Part shown: piece by piece, positions 48,870-62,200 of the stretch
Position numbering within the stretch: position 1 is the first letter of the stretch
Layout: each line of letters begins with the position of its first letter
Source of the DNA: Aquanectria penicillioides
Lineage: Eukaryota > Ascomycota > Sordariomycetes > Hypocreales > Nectriaceae
DNA length: 64,000 bases
Reading direction: 5' to 3'
NCBI GenBank assembly: GCA_003415625.1
Contig: PYIU01000009.1
Span: forward strand, 744,001 to 808,000
Translations under genes and position numbers: made by a program
Notes under the pieces: generated by a model
What the model was told of the DNA's origin: nothing
Seen by the model: only the letters and a program-made list of their open reading frames with translations
Database searches by the model: none

Positions 48870-51600
48870 ACTATATTAAAAAAAGATAAGCCGCTTAAAA
48901 TAAAGTAAAAAAGTAAAATAAAAAGCAATTAAAGGCAAGCAAAAGGATAGTAAAACTGAATAAAACTAAATAAAAATAACTAAAAATTAGCTAAAAACCC
49001 TAAAAAAATACTAAAAATCCTTAAAAATCCCTTAAAATCTATTTAAAAACTTTAAAAATTATACTAAAAATCAATAAAAATAGAATAAAAATGCCTAAAA
49101 ACTATAGCAAAAGGGTTAAAATTATTTAAAAATAAATAAAAATATATAAAAAATAGCAAAAAATAAAATATTAATATCTATAAAAATTTAAAAATTTAAA
49201 TATATTTAATAGAAATTAAGTTTTAAGGTTATTAAAACAATATAATAATAGTAATAGCCTTAAAGGGTATAGAAATACTTAATTAATTGCTTTATAGTGC
49301 TATTTTCTATCTATTAAATTATTATTAATAAATTAAAAACTATATTTAATTAATCTATACTAAAAGATAAGCTAAAGACTATTATTTTTATTAATTAAAA
49401 CCTACTTTATGCTTTTAATTAAATACTTTTTATGCCTATTTAATTAACTAATAATTACTAGCTATATTGCTAATAGAAAAACTATATATAATTTGCAAGC
49501 AAGTAATTAGCCTAAGAAAATCTACTGTAAAAGTTAATAGTTAAATAAACTTACTAATAGTATCTATACTACCTAAAGGAAAGTTATAAGAGCCTTTATA
49601 AGGACCCTTTAATTAATATCTATAAAGGAAGCTCTATTTGCATTTAAATTAACTATTTTAAATACAATTAATATAGCAGCTATCTATATAATCTAATGCT
49701 AAAATATATATATAAAAAGGAATAAGGATATATTTATTATAGGCAGAAACTATAAAAGTATATAATTAAATGCATTTATAATATATAAAGGGATTAATAT
49801 ATTTAATAAAGGCAATAATAAGTGCCTTAATATATTTAAGGCAAGTTAGCAGTTAAATTAAGAAGTATTCTATTAGATAAGCCCATTCTATAGGGATATA
49901 TATAGACTAAAGTTAGCACTAAAGGAGAAGATCTACTTTAAAATAAAGTATTAAATTGTAAAATAGTAACTATAAAATAAACTATTAAGTAAGTTTATAA
50001 TTAATTTATTTACTATCTTCCTTAAAGGCAATTTTAATATATAAGGGCTAGCTAAATTGATTAAAAGCTTAAAAGCTATAAATCTAAATATTAAAGTATT
50101 ATTAAATCTAAAAGTATTTAATTAATTATTAAATAAAAATAATAGTTAAAAAGCAATATAAAAAGGGATATTTATTAATTATTTAATAGTAGTACTAATA
50201 GCATTAATTAAAGCTTTATAAAAGAAACTATTATAAATATACTAATAAGTAAAGCATTAATAAAAGAATTTAAAAGCCTAAATATAGCTAATAGTAAGAT
50301 TGTATATATTAAGGAGATAATTATAAGGTATAAAGGCAAAAGACTTAAGCTTATTGCAATATAAAGCTATTATAAAATAAAAAATAAAAATTATAGTAAT
50401 AGCTAAAAGTATAAAAGAATTAAAAAGGTAAAGAATAATAAATAAAAAAGGAAAGAATAGAAAGGAGGGCTAATATAATGCTCTTATAATAAATAGGAAA
50501 TTAACCCTTAAGATTTAAAGTAAAAACTAAATATTAATAAAATTTTTATTAAATACTAAAAAGTATACTATTTTAAGAAACTTATTAGTATTTATATATA
50601 TATAAACATTAAAATAATAATTTACTTAAATAATACTAAATTAAAAATAAAGGCACTTAAGTTATATTAACCTACCTTATGCTTATAACTCTTTCCCTTC
50701 TTTTAATAATTTTATAGTAAATTATATTACTTTAACTTTATTTATAATACCTATAAAACACTAATAATTTTTATTTTTTAAGTTATAAGCATTTAATTAT
50801 AAGCTTTTAAACCCTCTATTAACCTTTACTCTATTTTATAATAGGGCTAAAAAAAGCAACCTTAAGTATAACTACTTTAAAGGCGCAATTTTTAATGCTA
50901 AGTAAAGACCTTTATATAGCTAAAGGAATTATTTAAAATAAAGGCAAAATTAAAGATTTCTTTTCTTTTAGTAAAGAAAATACTATTAAAATATTTAATT
51001 AATTGCTTAATAGTTAATTTATACTATTTTACCCTTAAATAAATTAGAATTATTAGTTTAATAAATTAAAAACTTGGCCTATTTTAGATAATAAGAGCAA
51101 TTTGGATTCTTAACTTATTAATATTAATTGCTTTAAAAACTTCCCTTTTAATTCTTATTAAGCCTAAATATTCTATTATTAAGACCTATAGGATTTATTT
51201 AAAAACCTATAGAAGAAAGAAATAGCCTTAAACTTTAGTATTTAAGCCCTTTTTACTACCCTTACCTATAGACTTATTAATATTCTTATAATTTATTAAA
51301 CTAATCTTTTAATTATAAGCACTAAAGTTAAAAAGAATAAATAAAAGCAAAAGAGTTTCTTTTATAAGCTTTTACCAAAAGGAATAAATATTAAAAAGAC
51401 TAAATATTTAATTAATTTTATGCCTATAGAGTTCTAACAAGCAATATATAATAAAAGGCTATTAATTAGCTTTACTTACTTTATTAATGCCATTTATTAA
51501 AGCTTCTTTATTTAAAATAGATAGCTAAAGCATTTAATTATTTATAATACTACTAATATCCTTTAGAATAAGCAAGCTATTGCACTTACTATAGCATAAA
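48870..51600. other. AT-rich interior of element A, content unresolved
   Basis: After pol comes an A-rich tract (48890-49200, many 'CTAAAAA' and 'TAAAAA' units), then RIP-converted sequence with no domain I recognise on either strand. Short palindromes of the form GCATTTAATTAAATGC recur here as elsewhere in the block; they are RIP products of palindromes that were originally GC-richer. The stretch may belong to element A or to another nested repeat whose ends I cannot see. Confidence 0.45.
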
Positions 51601-53150
51601 GGGAGATTATAACTAAAATAGAATTGCCCTATAATTTCTTTATTTTTATTATGCCTATTATTAAATAAGCTAAAAATTAAGAATATAGTTTCTTAAGCGC
51701 TTTTTTTCTCTTCCTTAATATTTAGGGAATAGTTAAACTTATTAAAACTTTAATTATTAAATGCCTTATAATCTAGCCCTTAATCTTTAATAGCGGTTAT
51801 AATACTATTAACAATCCCCTTTTAGCATTAATGTACTGCAATTAAATTCTTATTAAGCATAAGTAAGGGAAAAGTACTTAATTAATTGCTTTAAATACCA
51901 ATTAAATGCAAGACTTTATTAGTACTATTATCCTTAATAAACTTAATGTTATTAATAGAAAGTTCTTTAATTAGCATAAGCTTATAGAACTTATTAAAAC
52001 CTAAAAATCTATTTATATCCTAAGATTTTAAAATAGTTCCTTTAATATTTAGTGGCTTTATATTAATTTAGAAAGTTATTATATAATAAGCTAAAAGGGA
52101 GTTAATTACTAAACTCTTAAGAATAAATATTAAATTATTCTAAAGCCATTTAGTCCTTAAGGCAATAGCTATTAAATAAGTCTACCTTTACTATTAGGCC
52201 CTTAACTGCCTTACTATCCTTTAGCTAATAATTTAATTAAATGCTATTAAACTTATAGGTATTAAATAATAAATAGATTTCCTACTAAAATTAATAAATC
52301 CACTAAAGTTATTATTACCTTAAGTAATAATAAAGGAAAAGGTTTTAAATAAGCCTTAAACCACTAAAGTTAAAGCATTAAAGCAATTTGCCTTTATAGT
52401 CTATACCTTAAGTCTAAAACTTCTGCCTTTAAACTTACTATTAAGCCTAAACTAATAATTAAACCTATTTAGCCTTTATATAAATTGCCTATTAGCTTAT
52501 TAACTTATATAAATATTGCTTAATTAAGCGCACTTAAAAAAGAAATCTAAATTAACTAAAATATACCTATTTATTTTAATGCATTTAATTAAATATTTAT
52601 TAACTCTTTAAGTAAAGAGCAAGTAATTAAGTTAATTTAATTAGTTTAATAAATACCTTTATTTAAGTTAGCTATTTTATAGCAATTTAATTAAATAAAC
52701 TTAAATTTACTTACTGCTAAAAGTAATAAATAGAGTTTTTATAAGCACTTTATATTGCCTTTATTAATTCCTTAATTAGCTAAGTATATAGCAAAAGAAA
52801 GGAGTTATACTATAATTGCTAATATTATAGTTAGAAATATTATTAATGCTACTATTTAAACCTAATAAAGTAATTATAACCTAAACTATATTGCCTTTAT
52901 TAAAAGAAAGATAATTGCTAGAATTAAATAAATAAATTTACTTTAAATTAATTAATAGGCTATTCTTAAACTCCTTTAAATAAAGAGCTAAATCTTTTAT
53001 ATATTAAAAGGGTTAATTTTAGTAAACTAATAGAATAAGATTATAATTGCTACTTATAAGCTATTTAAACCTTTAATTTCTATTTATTAGTTTTATGCTA
53101 ATTAATACTACAATTAGGAATTGCATTATAAAGAAAGGTAATAGTAAAGT
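51600..53150 (+). pseudogene. Long RIP-degraded frame of unknown function in element A
   Basis: A single plus-strand frame of about 500 codons with protein-like composition, interrupted only by TAA/TAG codons, with no need for frameshifts by my reading. Legible blocks include 'PLLALMYCN' (about 51825-51850), 'IALNTNQM' , 'ISLPLLLGP' and 'NYIAFIKRK'. I recognise no retrotransposon, transposase or host family. It lies after integrase and before the 3' LTR, where some long LTR elements carry an extra gene; it could also be part of a different nested element. RIP turns any TGA into TAA, so lack of TGA is not evidence by itself. Which stops were originally Gln or Trp is inference. Confidence 0.4.
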
Positions 53151-53356
53151 TAAAATAGAGAGGTTAAGTATTAAAAGCAAAATAAATTATAAAGGGAGAT
53201 AATAGTGGGTTAGATAATGGATTATAGGTATAAAGCATTTAATTAAATGCTTTCTTTAAGATTTTCTTTGCATTTAAATAAATTAAGCTTAAAGTTTTCC
53301 TTTTGTATTATGCCTTTAGTCCACTTAAGGGCAAGCATTAAGGCATTAAAGAGGGA

Positions 53357-53739
53357 TAAGTTAAAGTCTAAGGTAATATAAATCAATCTATTATTAGGTT
53401 AGTTAAAAAGATAAAAGGGACCTTAAAGATATAGGAAATAAATAGATAGTTTTCTTTAATTAATTTTTATTTTTAAAATTTTAAATTCCTTGCATTTAGA
53501 CCCTATTAAAGTCCTAATGCAGCCCCTTATAATATTACTTTATTTATGACTTTTTGCCCTATTTTCTTTCTTTCTTTTCTTTAAGGGACACTCTAAAGCA
53601 TTTAATTAAATGCTTTAATACTCTTTTAAATTGTTTATAGCTGCTTAAAAAGGCTATTCGGTCTTTGACCGAACCTGCTTACTCTATACCCTTTTAGGTA
53701 GGGTATATGTTTTGGCCAATATCTCTATCTACTAATACA
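53357..53739 (+). repeat. Element A 3' LTR (LTR2)
   Basis: 383 bp, TAAGTT to ATACA, followed by ACAC. Most of it is AT-converted, but the interval about 53657-53730 escaped. It keeps the perfect inverted repeat TTCGGTC-TTT-GACCGAA where LTR1 and LTR3 have AT-only versions. It also keeps GGCCAAT and the TATACCCT/AGGGTATA hairpin shared by all three LTR copies. Confidence 0.92.
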
Positions 53740-53743
53740 ACAC

Positions 53744-56700
53744 TTAGCTAGAATATAATAATATAACCCTTATAACCTAAAACCTGATTTTTGGCGACTA
53801 TATTAAAAGAGCATTATTAATAAGTCTTATCTTAAATATATAAAGAAGAAGCTATAATTTAGCACTAAAAAGATATATATATAGTACTATCTATTATTAT
53901 TAAAGTTCCTATACCTAAATACCTTTATTAAGACCTAATTTATTACTATTATTATCTATTAGTTAAAGGCATTACCTAAAAGTATATAGAGATACTAATG
54001 CCTTTATTTATTAAATCTTCCTTTAATTATCTATTAGCAGTAATTTCTAGTTATATATATCCCTTTATTGGCCTTAACTATATTATACTTTAGCCTTTAT
54101 TTTTTATTTTAAATATATACTTTATCTTTACTATATTATATCTTTTTAAATTTAAAAAGATTATATTTAAAGATACTATAAAGCCTTAAATCTAAAAATG
54201 CCTTTTTTCTTTCTTTAATATTAAAACCTTTAATAAATTATTATTAATAGCTTAATAGTTATTAAAATTAAATTAATTATTTTAAATAGCTAATAATATA
54301 GCATTAAGCCTTAAAATTAAGCTATAAGCTATTAATATACTACTAAAAGGTAATGCCACTATATTTTTAAATAGCTTCTATAGGCTTAAAGATATAATTA
54401 ATAAACTAAAGATAGATATAAATTTTATTATCTATATTAATATAGCAATAGTTATAAAAGCTTTAATTAAAAGGTTCTTTATATAAATAGTAAATAATAA
54501 AATTAATCTTACTACTAAAGAACTAAAGCAAAAGAATAGAGAACTTTTAGCTGCTTATTATAATTAAGTTATTATAGCCCTATAATATATTAATAGTTAA
54601 AATGCCCTTATCCCTAAAAGCAAAGAATTTACCCTATTTAAATAATTTAACTTAAAGAATTTTATATTTATATTTATAATAGGATTAAAGGACCTAATGC
54701 TTAGGCAAAAGGCTATAAGCTAAGCGGTATAAATAGCTTTTAAACTAAAAGATACTCTTTAATATATTTAATAGGCTTAAGAGATACTAAAGGCAAAAAA
54801 TAAACTAGTAAAAGACTTAATAGTATAAAAGCAAATAGCTTTAATAAAATAGTTTATTTAATAGTAAATTAAACTTTCCTTAAACTAAATGCTAGCTTAA
54901 AACTTTAGGTAGATACCACTATATTATATAAGTAGGTTATTTTTGCCTAAATTTACTATTTAATTTTAATTTCTACTGCCTTAAAGAGAGAATTATATTA
55001 TATTTCTATATAAAGGAATAGAAGTTAACTATTCTTAATTAATTTAGCCTTAACTTTAGTAAGGCCTATAAGTTCATTTTAGCTAATAAAATATAGTAAT
55101 CTTATTAGCCCTATACTAGTAAAATGGTTTATTTTTTAATAGAAAGAACTAAAATAATAAATTATATAAATAGTATTATAATTTAATTTTAGCTTAGCTA
55201 CCTAAAGGATAAAGCAATATAAAGGGCAATAAAACTTAAAATTATAGTATATAGAACCCCCTTTAGTAATAGAAAAATAGCTATTTTAATTATAGAACTT
55301 AAAATTAATAGAAAGTATCCCTATAGATAGAAAGACATTAAGGTTATAAGAACCCTTTATACTTATAGGTACTTAAGCCTATTAATAATTTAAAAAATCC
55401 ATTTATTAATAGAACTTAATTAATAAAAGGAAAATTAATATATATTAGCTATAAAACCCTAAAATATAAATTAATAACTTATAGTTCTTAGCCTTTAAAG
55501 CTTTAGGAAAGAGCCTATTTAAAGGCTTTAGTATTTTTAGTAAAGAAAACAATTAATACTAATAAATACCTACCCCTAAATACCATTAATATAAAATTAG
55601 CCTAAATCTATTTCTAAAATCTTTAGGACTGTAAGGGGTTAACCTTAGATTTAATAATAAGTATTAATTCTTTAAGGACCCTATAGGATTTAAATATAGA
55701 GGAGATATATTAAAAGAATAGCTTCTTATATATAAGGCCTAATATATTAATAGCTAGGGTTGCTTTAAATAGTATATAGGTTTCTATAAGCAATAAAGCT
55801 CTTTACTACCTTTTAATAGGAAAGGATATATAGCTAGCTAAAAGAAAAGGCAGGACTTAATAGAAAGAGAAGCTAGAAATAGTACCTTTAATAGAAAAAA
55901 TAAAAGGACTACTAATAAAGGATAGCTATAAAGAATTAAAAGATACTTTATTATTAATAGCTAAATGCATTCTATAGATTATAATAATAGCCTTTAGACT
56001 TAAACTAATAGTAAAAAAATAAAAGATAAGCAAAACTATAGCTATCCCTTTCTTATTAAATCTAAAAGTATTATTAAAAAGTGCATTACTATAAGGCAAA
56101 TATAAAGCATCTATAAAAATAGGGAGTGCCCTTTTTAAGGAGTATAAAAGGACTTCTCTACAATTTTAGGCTAGCTAAAACCTAGCAATTAATATAAGCA
56201 CACTAAATAAAATTTAAGCTTATAAGGGCCTAAGGCCTATTAATTAAAAGGAAATTTCTTAATGCATTATAGTTCTATTAAACTTAATTAAGTTTTAGTA
56301 GATTAGCCCTAAAGGAGCTAAGCAATTTTAGCACTTAAGCTTAAAAAAGATTAACTAACAGTCCTAAAAGGGAAAAATAACTATTATAGTTAAGAGCAAA
56401 CTTATTAATCTATTTAATATTAATTTTAATTATAAAAACACTTTAAGATTAGCTAAAGAATCTCCTTAATTAAAATCCTATAGACTAAATATATTTATTT
56501 TATTTAGGCTAAAATACTCTAAAAGCTATACCTTACTATAAGGATCTATATAGATAGACTAAAGCTCTAAAGTAAATATTATTTTAAATACTTTAATTTA
56601 TAAGCTTAAAATACTAAACTAAAACCTATTAACTATTAGGTTTTATAGATTAAAAATAAAAACTACTAATAATAGAAAGTCTTCTATATTTTATTTCTAT

Positions 56701-58908
56701 TGCCTATAGGTAGCTTATAAAGGAGTTATTTATAAAATATAGACCCTTATTTACTTTAAAAAGCCTTAGGCTAAAAAGGTAAATACTACCTTCCTTATTT
56801 TAGGCCTCCTTTAGCTCTATAACATTTAAGCTATATTTAATATATACAAAAGCATATTAAAGATTAAAAACAATATAAAGGGAGAGGTATAATAAAGCAT
56901 TTAAGAACTAGCAATATCCTAAAAAATTAAGCAGCTTTTATTATTAGGACCTAATATAAAAGAGGGAGGCAAATCTAAATTAAAAAATAGAAAGCCTAAT
57001 AATATTAATCTCAATTTTAATATAACTATAGAATTAAATAATACTATATCTATTAATAGATTAAAAAACTAAATTACTTACTTTAACTTAAGCAAATTAT
57101 TAAAAGGTCTATAGTAAGGCAAGCCCCCTTTTTAAGTTAAAAACACCTTTTTCCTATTTTGCTTTAAGTAAAATCCTATAGACTATAGAATATACTCCTT
57201 AATTAACTAAAAATCCCAGATTTAGAAATAGTTTTATATCTATACTAAAAGTAAGTACTTACTATTTAGGGCTAAAACTAAAGAGAGAAATCCTATAGAA
57301 ATTAAGAACCAATAATATTAAGTGCTTTAAACTAAAGACTAAAAAAACTAAATAGGTATAGAAAATGCCTTAAATTACAGCAAAGAACTAGCCTAAACCT
57401 TAAGATAATAAAGATAGAGGGAGGTTCCTAACCTAACGCTAAGTCCTAAGAAGATCTATAGACTAAAAAACAGACCTTAAATAGATAAACTAATAGTTTA
57501 TAAAAACTAAAATAACTTTAGGCCCCTTAATGCTAAATAGTCTTATAGAGAATATTAAAAGAACTATATAGATATATTAAGACCTAAATGCATTATTAGT
57601 AGCTAATATTCTATCTATTAATTTATATACTTATACACTATAAATAAAGGATAGAGTAAAACTATAGAACCATTTGCTAAAAAAACAATAGATAGAACCT
57701 TAATAATACTAAATGGATTGCTTTATAAAAAAGAAAATCCAATTTAAAATATATAAATATATATCTTATATAAATAGAAAATTTTTAAATTAATCTATAG
57801 AATTAATTATAGTAGCTAAAAACCTAATAGACCTATAGACTAAATATCAATTTACTATTAACTATTTCTATATAGAGAAAGATATACTAAAATGCACTAT
57901 TCCTCTATTAAGCAAAATATATAATAACCTAGCTAACCTAAAGGTAGGATTATATAGCTCCTTTAACCTAAAATATATATATTAAAGTATACTAATAGAC
58001 CTAAGCATAAAATATATATTTGCATTTACAGTCCTTAATTTTTTGTAACTATAACCCACTAAAATGCTATAAGGATCTTAAATAGCTAGGTTTACTATAT
58101 TAAAGGTAATAAAATTAGCTTTAGGCCCTATCCCTAAACTAAAAGCTAAACTATCCCTTCTCTCTTTAATTAAAAAAGACTAAATAGCCTTAATAAATAA
58201 TTATATAAACAATATATTTTTAAAATATAAGAATTTTAAAGATTAATAAATATTTATAAAGAACTATTTACTTCTTTATTTACTATAGTTCTTACTAAAG
58301 CTAAAGTTTTAAAAAATTAAACTTAAAATAAAGGAAATTCTAGCTATAAAATAGATTTATAGAATTAAAGGGACCCTAAAGGTAAAAAAGGATTAGGTAA
58401 AGAAACTTAAGGAGTAGCCTATTCTTTTAGAAGTAAAAGATATCTATAGCTTTATAAGCACAATTAGGCTATATTAAAGGTAGATTAAAAACTGCACTAA
58501 AATTATAAGGCCCCTTAATTAATTAATAGGCAATATTAAGTAGAAATAAAGATTAGCTAAAGCAGCTATATTTAAAACCCTAAAAAAAAAGGCAGTAAAA
58601 ATTACAGTAATGCATAGATTTAATTTCACTAAAGAATATTAACTCTATTCTAACACTAATAAATATAAAGCTAAATATATTATACTATAATTAAAAAATA
58701 GAATTAAGGTTTTAATTCTATATAACTCCTTCTTTTTTATAAAGTTATAAAGGAATTATAGAATATATAAAAAGGAACTTTATACTATTATAGAATTCTA
58801 TTATTAATATAATTATTTCTTTATAGTAAAGGACCTATTAATAATCTTTATTAATTAAAAACCTTTAATAAGCTTTCTTATATTATCTAATTATTATAGC
58901 ATTTATAC
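53744..58908 (+). mobile_element. Element C: gypsy-type element hosting A and D (partial)
   Basis: Plus-strand RIP-destroyed retroelement unlike A and B. Near its left end the motif TTTTTGGCGAC (about 53794-53804) resembles the LTR-end and leader region of fungal gypsy elements. The pol end is legible. Reverse transcriptase is near 58090-58300, with YIDD changed to YINN at 58199-58216. The connection region is at about 58425-58580 ('SFISTIRLY', 'IIRPLN', then W-type positions now TAG). RNase H is at about 58640-58870 ('NTNKYKAKYIIL', 'YKKELYTIIEFYY', 'KPLISFL'). Element A was inserted close to its left end and element D cuts it off at 58908. No LTR of C is visible in the window. Gag, protease and most of RT were not delimited. 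Confidence 0.7.
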
Positions 58909-59291
58909 TAAGTTAGGGTCTAGAGTAATATGAATTAATCTATTATTAGGTTAGTTAGGAAGATAAAAGGGACCTTAAAGATATAAGAAATAAATAGGCA
59001 GTTTTCTTTAATTAATTTTTATTTTTAAAATTCTAAATTCCTTATATTTAGACCCTATTGAAGTTTTAGTGCAGCCCCTTATAATATTACTTTATTTATA
59101 ACTTTTTGCTCTATTTTCTTTCTTTCTTTTCTTTAAGGGATACTCTAAAGCATTTAATTAAATGCTTTAACACTCTTTTAAGTTATTTATAGCTACTTAA
59201 AAAGGCTATTTAATCTTCAATCAAACCTACTTACCCTATACCCTTTTGGATAGGGTATATATTTTAGCTAGTATCCCTATCTACTAATATA
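58909..59291 (+). repeat. Element D 5' LTR (LTR3)
   Basis: 383 bp, begins TAAGTTAGGGTC and ends AATATA (RIP-altered AATACA). It aligns without gaps to LTR1 and LTR2 and differs by transitions only. The TATACCCT/AGGGTATA hairpin is conserved. Confidence 0.92.
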
Positions 59292-62200
59292 TTTAAAGGT
59301 TATAATAGGGAAAAGCCTTTAAGTTATTTAAAAAGATACTAAAGTGTTTAATTAAACTCTTTAGTAATACTTTTAAGCTATTATTAAGAACCTAAAGAAG
59401 TAGTAAACAATTAATTATAAAAATCTAGGAATTTTTAGATACTAGAAAATTTATTACTCCTATAAAAATAAAGGGCATTAGGATTAAAAATAATACTAAA
59501 GGTAAGTAAAGATATTAATATAAGTTTGCATTTTAAAAAAAGAAAACCTATTACTATAGTTAAAGCAGATATATAGAAAAATTCAATAACCTAATATAAT
59601 GCTAATATATTAGCATAAAGGCATATAAAGCAAAATAATAGTATAAATAATATATAAGTATTTAATTAAATACTTTTAAATATTAAAGTATACTTAAGAC
59701 TGCTAAAAGCTTAGTTTATAAATTAAGAAAGGAGAAGAAAGAGGAAGAAGAAGATTACTTAACCTTTAATTAATTATAGGGAATAAGAAATTTTTATTAT
59801 TTTTGCTAGTCTTTAGACTTTAGCTAAAGGGTGTATATATATATTTATTACTATTTTAATTGGCTACTTTATCTATTATTATTAACTTTAAAAAGCTAAT
59901 TTAAATTTATTAAAATAAAGCCTTATTAAATATAATACTATTATCCTTTTTCTTTACTTTTTTTAATTATCTTAATATATATTTTAATTTATTTTATTAT
60001 TTTATTCTTTTATTATATATATATATTATTTTATTGCAATTTATAACCCTAGGAGTTAGGCAGCTAGCCTATACTCCTTTATATATATATATTAAAATAT
60101 TTATTATAGGAATCTTAATAACTATAATTTACTAATGCCTTTAGATAAAAAAACAAAAGGAATATTTAATTAAATGCAATTAAACCCCTTAAGCCCTATT
60201 AAAAGTAAAGGGGGTTAATATAGTTAATAATTTTTAACTATCCTTTTTAAGTTAATTAATACTATTAATATTAATATTCCTAAAAAGAATAAACTAAATA
60301 TATTAGCTAAAATAATAAAAGCAACTATTACCTTTATTTAATTACTTAATATAATTTTTAATAGAAGGAATATTATATATTTCCTTAAATTATATAATAG
60401 ATTTATAATTAGCTAAAAAGTTATAAATAGTATAAAGGGCAAAGCTTTTATATACTATATAATCTTTAAAGTATTTTAAAATATTATAAACTTACTAAAA
60501 GGCAATAATTAGCCTACTATAAAGTAAAACCTCTTAAAAACCTTTAAGTATTAGAATTTAGATTAATTAAATCTACCTAAAAATAAGCTTTAGCAAATAA
60601 ATATAACTTTAATTTAGTCTATAAAGTATAGAGTTATCCTTTAATGGCTTATAAAGTATGCCTAATTTAATAGAAAAGTAGATTCTATTAGCTAAAAGGC
60701 TTTTATAGTATAGGCTTAGGCTATCTATAATACTATACTAAAAAACATTATTATTAATGTTTATTAATAGAAAGGGAAATACTTAAATACCTTAAGAATA
60801 ATAAGGTATAAGGAGATAATTAAGCTAATTAAGAACTTCCTTAATGCTAAAAAAGGAATTTAAATCTTTTAGATAAAAAAGAAGGATAATAACTTTAAAT
60901 ATTTTAGGAAAACTAAAAAACCTTTTGCTTATTAAAATTAGCTTTAGTATTAAAAGCTTAAGTTCCTTAATTCTATCTAAAGCTTAAAAGAGAAGTTAAG
61001 TCTTTTTACTAAAGGAATAAAAAAGCTATAAATTAATATAGCTTAAGATATTATAAATAAGTTATAGAAATTAAAAAGGATTATATATTAAAAGATTAAT
61101 TAATTAAAAATAGAATTGTTATTATTAATTAAAAATAACCTTAATTAAATAAAAGAATTTAATTATATGCATCCCTATTATAACTTTTATATTAATGCAA
61201 GTTATAATAGGGATCTAAAGTGCTTTTATTATATAAAAGTAAGGCATTTTCTAAACTATTGCCTACTTTTTATAGAAGATAGAAAGAGAGGATTTATAGA
61301 CTATAATAGCAATACTGGCTTTATTTAAATAGGGCAATAGAAACTCTTACTACCCTTAAAACTAATATATAAGCTTATTATTAAAGGAGAAATAAGAAAA
61401 ATAATTATTTTATAGATTTTAGAATTCTCTACCTTTAAGATTTATAGCTAAGCTAAAGTTATAATAGTAGATAAGCTAAATATATAGAAATAGTAGGTTA
61501 TTAAAGAAAAGAAGCATTTAATTAAAGACTTCTTTAGGTATATTAATTAACTAAAGTATAGCTCTTTAGTGCTTAATAGAAATTCCCTTAAGAAGACTTA
61601 AGAACCTAAAGTTAATTGCATTTTTATTAATAATTAAGCTATAAAATCGATTAATAACCCTTTTATTGCTAATATTATATTAGAAACTAATACTATAAAA
61701 TGCATAAAAGTAAAATTAAAAGAGAAATTAGCTAATTAAGAAAAGGAAAAGGGAACTTAATCTTTTATTTAGGTTATAAATAGAGAACTTATTAAAAATA
61801 GGGAGATTGCTAATATTATTTTTAAAGAAAAAGATTAAAATGCTTTTAATTAAATGCTTAAGGTTATTTAAATAAAAAAATAAGTTTATAAAAAGGTAGT
61901 AAAATTAAAAGTCTAAATAACTATTAAGGATTTAATTACCCTTAACCCTCCTTTAGGTAATAATATCTTAAAGATAGTTTTTAATTATATAAAGGGAATA
62001 AAAGAAATTAAATAAATAAAACTTAAATTTTTACTTAAAAAAAGATAAATTTAGTAAGCTATTAATTTAATTATAATTAATAATCTAAAAGCAATATTTT
62101 TAGAGAAGTACTTTAACTATATTGCTAAGCAGTATAGTATTAATAATATATTAATTAAGGAGAAATCCAAACCTTATTATATACTATTGCCTAAAGAATA

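Larger units (their letters stand above)
33400..53739 (+). mobile_element. Element A: RIP-destroyed Ty3/gypsy-type LTR retrotransposon
   Basis: Two 383 bp LTRs of identical length (33400-33782 and 53357-53739) begin TGAGTT (TAAGTT in the right copy) and end ATACA. They are flanked by the same four bases ACAC (33396-33399 and 53740-53743), which I read as the target duplication. Inside, in plus orientation, come gag with a zinc knuckle, then protease-like, reverse transcriptase, RNase H and integrase remnants. A purine tract AAAGAGGGA lies directly before the right LTR. Removing nested element B and its extra target copy leaves about 12.4 kb, long for a gypsy element; the excess lies between integrase and the 3' LTR. 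All frames are broken by TAA/TAG stops, mostly where Gln or Trp is expected, with no CDS left. The order RT-RNase H-integrase assigns it to Ty3/gypsy. Confidence 0.9.

Noticed and set aside
58020..58100. Copia-like RNase H reading in element C
   Set aside because: A short stretch in one frame resembles copia text, but a neighbouring frame continues for hundreds of bases with RT, connection and RNase H blocks in gypsy order, ending in 'KPLISFL'.
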